Shown here: positions 35,765-42,805 of the stretch, piece by piece | How the letters are laid out: each line of letters begins with the position of its first letter | Position numbering within the stretch: the stretch's first letter is position 1 | Assembly: GCA_964514215.1 (NCBI GenBank) | Contig: CAZEPW010000016.1 | Location: 1-64,000 of the forward strand | DNA from: CAYQUC01 sp964514215 | GTDB lineage: Bacteria > Pseudomonadota > Gammaproteobacteria > UBA6429 > Thiohalophilaceae | Direction: 5' to 3' | DNA: 64,000 bases | Position numbers and translations under genes: made by a program | Notes under the pieces: model-generated | The model's database searches: none | Told to the model about the DNA's origin: nothing | Seen by the model: only the letters and a program-made list of their open reading frames with translations

Positions 35765-36205
35765 TTATTTCTGTAAATGATTTATTGCTGCTTGCAAAGC
35801 GAGTTCATAACTTATTGCACCAAGTCCGGTAATGACACCTTGTGCGATATCCGATAAATAAGAATGTTTTCGAAATTCTTCTCGTGCATGGACATTGGAT
35901 AAATGGACTTCGATGAATGGAATTTCAACGGCTGCAAGTGCATCGCGTATAGCAACACTGGTGTGCGTGAAAGCGGCAGGGTTGATTATTATAAATTCAA
36001 TATTCTCGCCTTTTGCGGCATGAATGCGCTCTACCATTTTATGTTCGGCATTACTTTGAAAATGAAGTAATTCATTGCCAGTATCACCAGCTAACATCGT
36101 TAAACGTGCGTTAATGTCTGCTAAAGTGGCTGCACCATAGTGTTTTGGCTCACGTTCACCGAGTAAATTTAAATTTGGACCATGAATGACCAGTATTGTT
36201 GACAT
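35765..36205 (-). CDS. aroQ: 3-dehydroquinate dehydratase, type II
   Basis: Third step of the shikimate pathway, by the dodecameric type II enzyme. The 146-residue protein has the N-terminal signature ILVIHGPNLNLLGEREPKHY, whose tyrosine is catalytic, the helix block INPAAFTHTSVAIRDAL (about 78-94), and the substrate motif IEVHLSNVHAREEFR (about 106-120). It is first in the unit with accB and accC. Confidence 0.96.
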   Translation of the reverse strand: MSTILVIHGPNLNLLGEREPKHYGAATLADINARLTMLAGDTGNELLHFQSNAEHKMVERIHAAKGENIEFIIINPAAFTHTSVAIRDALAAVEIPFIEVHLSNVHAREEFRKHSYLSDIAQGVITGLGAISYELALQAAINHLQK

Positions 36206-36449
36206 TATTTCTACACTTCAAATTTAAAAACTTATTAATTTTACACTTAGCATGTTTAACGCATTTAGCAGCATAATTATGTATATTAAAGACACAAAAA
36301 TTACGTCTCTAGAGCCTATTCTGACTCAATTTTAAGGAAAAGTCTAGTTTATCGAAATTAGTGACTTATAGCAGCAAAATTACGTTATTTACTTCTAACG
36401 GAAAAGTAGCGGAAATGCAATGATCCAAGTCGCGGTAAGTTATTTTTAT

Positions 36450-37016
36450 TTAGAGTAGTGGTTTAATTAATGATTCGACTTGTTCATATGTTATTTCACC
36501 TCGGTGACGCTCAACAATCTTACCCTGTTTATTAATGATGATTGTAAACGGTAAGATCCCAAGGCGATTGCCATAGGCTTGGGATAACTCAATGCCTTGC
36601 TGTTCGGCGAGTAAGATTGGATATTGTAAGTCTAATGGGTCGACAAAATCTTGGACGGCATCAAGAGAGTCAATCGCAATTCCTATAACAACAAATCCTT
36701 TATCCTTAAAGTCGATGTGTAATTTATTTAAAGTAGGTACTTCACGTACGCAAGGGGGGCACCAAGTTGCCCAAAAGTTGATGAGAATAACCTTGCCATC
36801 CCATTCTGCTGCGGAATGAGGTTTGTTATTAATATCCAGCAGTGTGAAATCAGGACGTTGTTGGTTGCTTTCATCGGTGGCAGTGGTTTGCTGTGTCATG
36901 CCATCAAGTCGAACTAAGGTGCCGCCAGTGCGATACCATTGTTGCGCATAAAACCCGCCGACTCCGGCGAGTAGTGCAATGATCAAGGTAATGATGATTA
37001 GTTTGCGGTTTTCCAT
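36450..37016 (-). CDS. TlpA/ResA-like membrane-anchored thioredoxin
   Basis: A 188-residue protein with an N-terminal membrane anchor (about 5-25) and a periplasmic thioredoxin fold of the TlpA/ResA/DsbE group. The active site is W85-C86-P-P-C89 in NFWATWCPPCVREVP. The cis-proline region GILPFTIIINKQGK is also typical. It probably reduces periplasmic disulfides, for example in cytochrome c maturation, with electrons from the DsbD encoded next upstream on the same strand. The direct partner is inferred. Confidence 0.9.
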   Translation of the reverse strand: MENRKLIIITLIIALLAGVGGFYAQQWYRTGGTLVRLDGMTQQTTATDESNQQRPDFTLLDINNKPHSAAEWDGKVILINFWATWCPPCVREVPTLNKLHIDFKDKGFVVIGIAIDSLDAVQDFVDPLDLQYPILLAEQQGIELSQAYGNRLGILPFTIIINKQGKIVERHRGEITYEQVESLIKPLL

Positions 37017-37065
37017 AACGTCAAGACTCTTTTGTTTTATTTTTTGATGTTAGAGTAACTGCCAC

Positions 37066-37137
37066 TGTTGGGGGTCGTTGCACTTACCTCAACCTACGTA
37101 AATGTAGGTTGGGGTGAATGATTTTAGACCCCCAACA
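37066..37137. repeat. REP-like cruciform, family B
   Basis: TGTTGGGGGTC (37066-37076) pairs perfectly with GACCCCCAACA (37127-37137). Inside, CAACCTAC pairs with GTAGGTTG. A related half copy (GTTGAGGTTCGTTGCACTTA, then CCCCAAGCTACG) follows at 37162-37194, and another is at 20161-20195. It lies between dsbD and the TlpA-like gene and could act on the shared transcript. Confidence 0.75.
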
Positions 37138-37207
37138 AATGGAGTGTGTCATTACTGTCGCTGTTGAGGTTCGTTGCACTTACCCCAAGCTACGTTTTAT
37201 TTATTTT

Positions 37208-39514
37208 TTATCGTAACTTCACTTTATTTAATAATGCCATAAAGTCTTCTGTTGATTTAAAACCGTATAATTTTAAATCTTCTAATAACTGCCCTTTGCT
37301 ATTAAAAAACAGTATGGCTGGTGGTGCAAATATTCCATAGCGTTTCATGATGGCTTTGGTTGCTTCATCGTATTGATCGGTAACATCAACTTGTAATGCA
37401 ACAAACTCATTAGTGAGCATTCGCACAACTTGGGGTTGATTAAATGTTGCTTTTTCCATGCGTAAACAATCCTGACACCAGTCAGCATAATAATCAATAA
37501 TAACGGGTTTTCCAGCTTGTTTTGCTTCTTTCAGTTTGGCATCGAGTTCGGCAAGGTTATTGACGCGTGTTAAAACCGATTCATGTGAGGCGGTCGCTGA
37601 AGCTGTGCCACTGAGTTGGGTCATTTTCGGGGCAAATACCTCGGTAGGTATTGGGCTGAAAATGTCACGGCCTCCTAACATGCCGCCAATTAGTGCCAGA
37701 ATACCCCACACTAATAATAATGTAGCAATACCTTTACCTAAAACTTTCCAACCACTAGAACCTTCAGGTAGTGCTTGTGTTGCTCTCATATATACTGCCG
37801 ATATAATGAATAATGCGGCCCATAAATAAAGCACAGGAGCTTGAGGCACGTTTTGCAATAAATAAATTGCTACACCAATTAATAGTACTCCAAAGCCGTA
37901 TTTGACATCATCCATCCAAGTGCCTGCTTTAGGAACTAAGGCACTGGCACCAACACCAAAGGCGATTAAAAATACCCCCATGCCCATGGCCATACCAAAC
38001 ATAATGGCTGCGCCTAGCACCGGATCGTGTGTGGTCATTGCAATGCCTAATACTGATAATAATAATGGTGAGGCACATGCACCAACGATGAGTGACGATA
38101 ATACTCCCATGATGAATACACCGACATAGGTGCCACCTTTGAGGGAGGCACTTTTTTCTTGCATTCGGGATTGAATGAAAGATGGCATTTGAATGTTATA
38201 AAGACCAAACATTGAGAGTGCTAATAAAAATAATAAACCGGAAAAAGTCGTGATGACCCACGGTATTTGAAAATAGGCTTGTAATTGGTCGCCCGACTCT
38301 CCAGCAATCCAACCGGCAATAACGTATACCACCGAGGTTCCTAAAACATAAATAGCCGCGAGTGTGCCGCCTTTGGTTTTCGATATTTTTTCGCCGCCTT
38401 GACCGATAATGATACTCGATAAAATCGGGATCATGGGTAATACGCAAGGGGTAAATGTTAACCCCAGACCAATAACAAATGCTAACAAGACATAACCAAT
38501 GAAATCTTTAAAGCCAACTTTGGAGTTTGCGCTATCGCTGGTATTTGTTGTTGTGCTAGGAGTGCTTGATGAGATAATAGTGGCATTTGATGCTGATGTT
38601 GAACCTGCCGGTATAAATACTTCTTGTTTTGATGGCGGGTAGCAAATTCCTAATGTCTCCGAACAGCCTTGGTAACTTATTTTAATTTTAGTGTCGCTTG
38701 ATGTTGTTTTAGCAAAAATTAATGGTAATGTTAATTCCACGTCTTGATGATAAACTTCGACATCACCAAATACCGGATCGTTTTTATTATCGGCTTTTGG
38801 AAATGTGACATTACCAATTTTAACGTTGGGATTATCGCTCACAAATTTAAAATTCTTTTTGTAGAGATAGGTGCCTTTAGCCACTTTCCAACGGGCGACA
38901 ATGGCATTGTTCCCAGTGATTTCCGAACTAAATTGAAATGCTTGCTCGGCTGTCATCATTTCGCTATTGGCAGCATCATTTAGACCCAGTGAGGCAGATA
39001 AATCCTGAATGGCATTTAATCCTGATGACTGGCTAGCTTGTGCTGGAGCGATGAGCGAAATGGTAATGCGTTGCTTATTGGGTGGGTAGCAAATACGATC
39101 ATTACAGCCTTGAGAATGAGCGACCAATTTAATTTCTTTTAACTTGGGATCGACTTTAATTATCGGGATATCGATAGTGACCTGATGTTTATAGATTTGA
39201 ATCGGCCCCATACTGCCATCGGCTCGAATGCCTTCTTTGGTTTCGCTGGCTGGCAGAATGGGGCTGCCAAATTCAATTCCGGGTGTATCACTGGTGAATT
39301 TAAACTTGTCTTTGTACATTAAGTGCTTATCTATAATTTCCCATGAGGCACTAATCGTCTTGGCATCTTTGGCTATGGCGGTGAATTTGTAAGCTTCTTT
39401 GTAAGGAAGGATTTCGTCGGAGTCGGCAATAGCGTGTCCAGATAAAAAACTTAAATTTAGTGTGTTTATAATTAAAAATGCAAAGATCGAATAAAAATTT
39501 TTGTACAACATCAT
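37208..39514 (-). CDS. dsbD: Thiol:disulfide interchange protein DsbD with two N-terminal alpha domains
   Basis: Moves electrons from cytoplasmic thioredoxin to periplasmic proteins. At 768 residues it is about 200 longer than E. coli DsbD. After a signal peptide (to about 30) come two tandem DsbD-alpha domains with cysteine pairs C137/C142 (GCNDRICYPP) and C284/C291 (GCSETLGICYPP). The eight-span beta domain follows (about 335-600), with cysteines in TFTPCVLPMIP and VGACASPLL. The C-terminal thioredoxin gamma domain has C680-Q-D-C683. Its start overlaps the cutA stop. The duplicated alpha domain is the unusual part. Confidence 0.94.
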   Translation of the reverse strand: MMLYKNFYSIFAFLIINTLNLSFLSGHAIADSDEILPYKEAYKFTAIAKDAKTISASWEIIDKHLMYKDKFKFTSDTPGIEFGSPILPASETKEGIRADGSMGPIQIYKHQVTIDIPIIKVDPKLKEIKLVAHSQGCNDRICYPPNKQRITISLIAPAQASQSSGLNAIQDLSASLGLNDAANSEMMTAEQAFQFSSEITGNNAIVARWKVAKGTYLYKKNFKFVSDNPNVKIGNVTFPKADNKNDPVFGDVEVYHQDVELTLPLIFAKTTSSDTKIKISYQGCSETLGICYPPSKQEVFIPAGSTSASNATIISSSTPSTTTNTSDSANSKVGFKDFIGYVLLAFVIGLGLTFTPCVLPMIPILSSIIIGQGGEKISKTKGGTLAAIYVLGTSVVYVIAGWIAGESGDQLQAYFQIPWVITTFSGLLFLLALSMFGLYNIQMPSFIQSRMQEKSASLKGGTYVGVFIMGVLSSLIVGACASPLLLSVLGIAMTTHDPVLGAAIMFGMAMGMGVFLIAFGVGASALVPKAGTWMDDVKYGFGVLLIGVAIYLLQNVPQAPVLYLWAALFIISAVYMRATQALPEGSSGWKVLGKGIATLLLVWGILALIGGMLGGRDIFSPIPTEVFAPKMTQLSGTASATASHESVLTRVNNLAELDAKLKEAKQAGKPVIIDYYADWCQDCLRMEKATFNQPQVVRMLTNEFVALQVDVTDQYDEATKAIMKRYGIFAPPAILFFNSKGQLLEDLKLYGFKSTEDFMALLNKVKLR

Positions 39515-39834
39515 ATTTTGGTATCCAGTGATTCGTTAATCCAATTCAGGTAATTTGGAACTGCGTTGTCGATAGAGACAGCGATAATTTCCGGAAGTTC
39601 ATAGGGGTGGCGTTCAATAATTGCTTGTTTTAGATCCTCAAACTTGTCCGATCGTGATTTTATCAGTAATAAATGCTCCTGATCACTATGTAGTTCACCT
39701 TGCCACTCATATATAGAGGTGATATTGGGTAAAATGTTCACACATGCGGCCAATTTATTTTCCACTAATGCCTTGGAAATCGTTTGGGCGACCCTATTAT
39801 CAGGGCAAGAGCAATAGATAAGAGTATAGTGCAT
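39511..39834 (-). CDS. cutA: Divalent cation tolerance protein CutA
   Basis: A small trimeric protein, 107 residues, related in fold to PII. It contains the family blocks NKLAACVNILPNITSIYEWQ (about 26-45) and ERHPYELPEIIAVSI (about 74-88). It is linked to copper tolerance in E. coli, but its biochemical role is unsettled. It overlaps dsbD by four bases, the same cutA-dsbD pairing as in E. coli. Confidence 0.95.
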   Translation of the reverse strand: MHYTLIYCSCPDNRVAQTISKALVENKLAACVNILPNITSIYEWQGELHSDQEHLLLIKSRSDKFEDLKQAIIERHPYELPEIIAVSIDNAVPNYLNWINESLDTKI

Positions 39835-39938
39835 GTTCGACCTTGGTTAAGCTGTCTATATAACATACTCAGCGAATTCGCTTGAGTAAAGTACGAAACC
39901 GCTTAAAACGGCTCTAAAATGTCAGAAACAGGATAAAT

Positions 39939-40418
39939 ATGCGATTTTTTCAGGTTTTATTTTTAATCTTCATCAGTGTTCCAATATTGGAAATTTACCT
40001 TTTAATTCAAGTGGGTAGCCAAGTTGGTGCATTTTATACCGTATTGCTGGTGGTTGGCACAGCGGTACTTGGAGCCGCATTGATTCGCAGTCAGGGCTTA
40101 CACACAATTGAGAAAATTAAGCGTTGTTCTGCTCGTGGTGAATTACCAGCGGAACCCTTACTTGAGGGGCTGCTACTGTTGCTTGCGGGTGCTTTGTTAT
40201 TGACCCCGGGTTTTTTTACCGATGCCCTTGGTTTTTTAGTAGTCATCCCTATATTAAGACAGCAACTAGCTAAAAACATTATTAGAGTCGGGTTGTTTCG
40301 GGCTATGCGAGGATCGGGAGTGACTGCTAGTCAGTTTAATCCCGGGTTTAAACACGACTCTGAGTCACAGAAGCATTCAACCCTTGAGGGCGAGTTTAAA
40401 GTTGAGGATGACAAATAA
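39939..40418 (+). CDS. fxsA: FxsA family membrane protein
   Basis: A 159-residue cytoplasmic membrane protein with the FxsA start FLIFISVPILEIYLLIQVG and the block LLLLLAGALLLTPGFFTDALG (in adjoining parts, about 78-98). E. coli FxsA relieves exclusion of phage T7 by the F plasmid, but its normal role is unknown. It lies immediately upstream of groES on the same strand, as is frequent in proteobacteria. Confidence 0.93.
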   Translation: MRFFQVLFLIFISVPILEIYLLIQVGSQVGAFYTVLLVVGTAVLGAALIRSQGLHTIEKIKRCSARGELPAEPLLEGLLLLLAGALLLTPGFFTDALGFLVVIPILRQQLAKNIIRVGLFRAMRGSGVTASQFNPGFKHDSESQKHSTLEGEFKVEDDK

Positions 40419-40451
40419 ATCGTTATTTCAACGCGATTTGAATGGAATGTC

Positions 40452-40479
40452 TTGACAGTAGTGCTTAGCTAGCTATTAT
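40452..40479 (+). promoter_or_regulatory. Sigma-70 promoter of groESL
   Basis: TTGACA (40452-40457) and TATTAT (40474-40479) are 16 bases apart, about 175 bases before groES. The CIRCE operator begins at the last base of the -10 box, so a bound repressor would cover the start point. Confidence 0.75.
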
Positions 40480-40505
40480 TAGCACTCTCTTGTCCCGAGT
40501 GCTAA
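40479..40505 (+). promoter_or_regulatory. CIRCE operator (HrcA site)
   Basis: TTAGCACTC (40479-40487), nine bases, GAGTGCTAA (40497-40505): a perfect match to the CIRCE inverted repeat. It predicts HrcA repression of groESL, relieved by heat. I see no clear sigma-32 promoter, so HrcA may be the main heat control here. Confidence 0.95.
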
Positions 40506-40654
40506 TTTGGGTAAATTGACAGCAATGTTTAAAGCAAGCTTGAGAGTAACAATAAATGAGTTAGCTAAGTTGAAATCGTTAAGAATTGGCTTAGCCGACA
40601 CTAACATATTGATTAATAATATTTTTCTTATTTATAATTTGGAGATAAAGCAAA

Positions 40655-40945
40655 ATGAAAATCCGTCCATTACATGATCGTGTGATTGTACGCCGTATGG
40701 AAGAAGAAACGACTACCGCTGGTGGTATTGTGATTCCTGATTCTGCTACTGAAAAACCTTCTGAAGGTGAAATTGTTGCTGCTGGTACTGGCAAGATTAA
40801 TGATAGCGGCGATGTTCGTCCTTTAGACGTTAAAGTTGGCGATAAAATCTTGTTTGGTAAATATTCCGGCACTGAAGTTAAAGTGGAAGGTGAAGATTTA
40901 ATCGTGATGCGTGAAGAAGATATCATGGGCGTGGTTGAAGCTTAA
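40655..40945 (+). CDS. groES: Co-chaperonin GroES
   Basis: Lid of the GroEL folding chamber. The 96-residue protein starts MKIRPLHDRVIVRRMEEE and has the mobile loop region ETTTAGGIVIPDSATEKPSEG (in adjoining parts, about 18-38). The ribosome binding site GGAG lies at about 40640. It is controlled by the CIRCE element and followed by groEL after 55 bases. Confidence 0.97.
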   Translation: MKIRPLHDRVIVRRMEEETTTAGGIVIPDSATEKPSEGEIVAAGTGKINDSGDVRPLDVKVGDKILFGKYSGTEVKVEGEDLIVMREEDIMGVVEA

Positions 40946-41000
40946 TTTTAAGCTTAACCCGAACCAATAAATCTATCGAATACAATTTGAGGAAAAAGAC

Positions 41001-42659
41001 ATGACAGCAAAAGATGTAAAATTTAGTGAAGACGCACGCCATCGCATGATGGTTGGTGTAAATACACTAGCAAATGCAGTTAAAGTAACACTAGGCCCTA
41101 AAGGTCGAAATGTTGTTTTAGATAAAAGCTTCGGCTCACCTACTATCACTAAAGATGGTGTTTCAGTAGCAAAAGAAATTGAGCTTGAAGATAAATTTGA
41201 AAATATGGGTGTTCAAATGGTGAAAGAAGTTTCTTCACAAACATCCGATTTTGCCGGAGACGGAACCACCACAGCAACTGTATTAGCCCAGTCTATTTTG
41301 ACTGAAGGCATGAAAGCCGTTGCTGCAGGCATGAACCCGATGGATCTAAAACGCGGTATCGATAAAGCAACAACTGTTGCTGTTGAAGCGCTTAAAGCAT
41401 CATCAAAACCTTGTACCGATGATAAAGCGATTGCACAAGTAGGTACAATCTCAGCTAACTCTGATGAATCGATTGGTAGCATCATTGCAGAAGCAATGGG
41501 CAAAGTCGGTAAAGAAGGTGTTATTACTGTTGAAGAAGGCACTGGATTAATTAATGAATTAGACGTTGTTGAAGGCATGCAGTTCGATCGTGGTTATTTA
41601 TCACCTTACTTCATTAATAATCAAGCAAACATGACTGCCGATTTAGAGGCACCGTTAATTTTATTGTATGACAAAAAATTATCAAACATCCGTGATTTGC
41701 TACCAATATTAGAAGCCGTTGCAAAAGCAGGTAAACCACTGTTAATTGTTGCTGAAGACATCGAAGGTGAAGCATTGGCAACGTTAGTTGTTAATAGCAT
41801 GCGTGGTATTGTTAAAGTTGCCGCTGTTAAAGCACCAGGATTTGGTGACCGTCGTAAAGCCATGTTACAAGATATTGCTGTCTTAACGGGCGCGACTGTT
41901 ATATCGGAAGAAGTTGGTTTGTCATTGGAAAAAGCCACTATTGATGATTTAGGTCAAGCCAAAAAAATCACCATTACTAAAGAAGAGACTGTAGTCGTTG
42001 ATGGTGCCGGACAAACTAAAGATATCGAAGATCGTGTTGCTCAAATTCGAGCTCAAATTGAAGAAGCATCTTCAGATTACGATAAAGAAAAACTTCAAGA
42101 ACGTGTTGCTAAATTAGCTGGCGGTGTTGCAGTCATTAAAGTTGGTGCAGCAACTGAAGTTGAAATGAAAGAGAAAAAAGCGCGTGTTGAAGATGCGTTA
42201 CATGCAACTCGTGCAGCAGTAGAAGAAGGTGTTGTTCCTGGTGGTGGTGTTGCTTTAATTCGTGCTTTGACTGAATTAAAAGACCTTAAAGGTGCAAACC
42301 ACGATCAAGACATTGGTATTCAAATCGCGATGCGCGCAATGCAAGAACCAATGCGTCAAATTGTTATCAATGCCGGTGATGAAGCATCTGTGGTAGTGAA
42401 CAAAGTTGCCGAAGGTAAAGGTAACTATGGTTATAATGCTGCTAATGCTGAGTATGGCGATATGATTAAAATGGGGATTTTAGATCCAACTAAAGTAACT
42501 CGTACTGCACTTCAAAATGCAGCATCTGTTGCTGGCTTAATGATTACCACTGAAGCCATGGTTGCTGAAGCTCCTGCTAAAGAAGGCGCTGCTGCTGCTC
42601 CAGATATGGGTGGCATGGGTGGTATGGGCGGAATGGGTGGCATGGGCGGCATGATGTAA
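41001..42659 (+). CDS. groEL: Chaperonin GroEL
   Basis: 60-kDa subunit of the double-ring folding machine, 552 residues. It shows the ATP site block VTLGPKGRNVVLDKSFGSP (about 29-47), the DGTTTATVLAQSI motif with the catalytic Asp region (about 87-99), and the flexible C-terminal tail of repeated GGM units. The ribosome binding site GAGGAA precedes it. The GGM repeats explain the short tandem repeat in DNA near 42606-42656. Confidence 0.98.
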   Translation: MTAKDVKFSEDARHRMMVGVNTLANAVKVTLGPKGRNVVLDKSFGSPTITKDGVSVAKEIELEDKFENMGVQMVKEVSSQTSDFAGDGTTTATVLAQSILTEGMKAVAAGMNPMDLKRGIDKATTVAVEALKASSKPCTDDKAIAQVGTISANSDESIGSIIAEAMGKVGKEGVITVEEGTGLINELDVVEGMQFDRGYLSPYFINNQANMTADLEAPLILLYDKKLSNIRDLLPILEAVAKAGKPLLIVAEDIEGEALATLVVNSMRGIVKVAAVKAPGFGDRRKAMLQDIAVLTGATVISEEVGLSLEKATIDDLGQAKKITITKEETVVVDGAGQTKDIEDRVAQIRAQIEEASSDYDKEKLQERVAKLAGGVAVIKVGAATEVEMKEKKARVEDALHATRAAVEEGVVPGGGVALIRALTELKDLKGANHDQDIGIQIAMRAMQEPMRQIVINAGDEASVVVNKVAEGKGNYGYNAANAEYGDMIKMGILDPTKVTRTALQNAASVAGLMITTEAMVAEAPAKEGAAAAPDMGGMGGMGGMGGMGGMM

Positions 42660-42711
42660 TTGTTGCTTAGCCAAGTCTGTTATTCGGCGTGAGTTGAATA
42701 ACTGTTCTGCC

Positions 42712-42746
42712 AAAAAGCCTCACTATATTAGTGGGGCTTTTTTGTT
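42712..42746 (+). terminator. Intrinsic terminator after groEL
   Basis: AAAGCCTCACT pairs with AGTGGGGCTTT (one G-U pair) with a short loop, followed by a T-rich stretch. It lies 55 bases after the groEL stop and ends the groESL unit before glnE. Confidence 0.9.
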
Positions 42747-42805
42747 TTCGCTCTAAAATACGTATAAGCTTGTAGCTATGTTTAGCAAATTTAATACTTT
42801 CATTT

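Noticed and set aside
42606..42656. Short tandem repeat that might be a minisatellite
   Set aside because: It encodes the GGM tail of GroEL, a normal feature of that protein.
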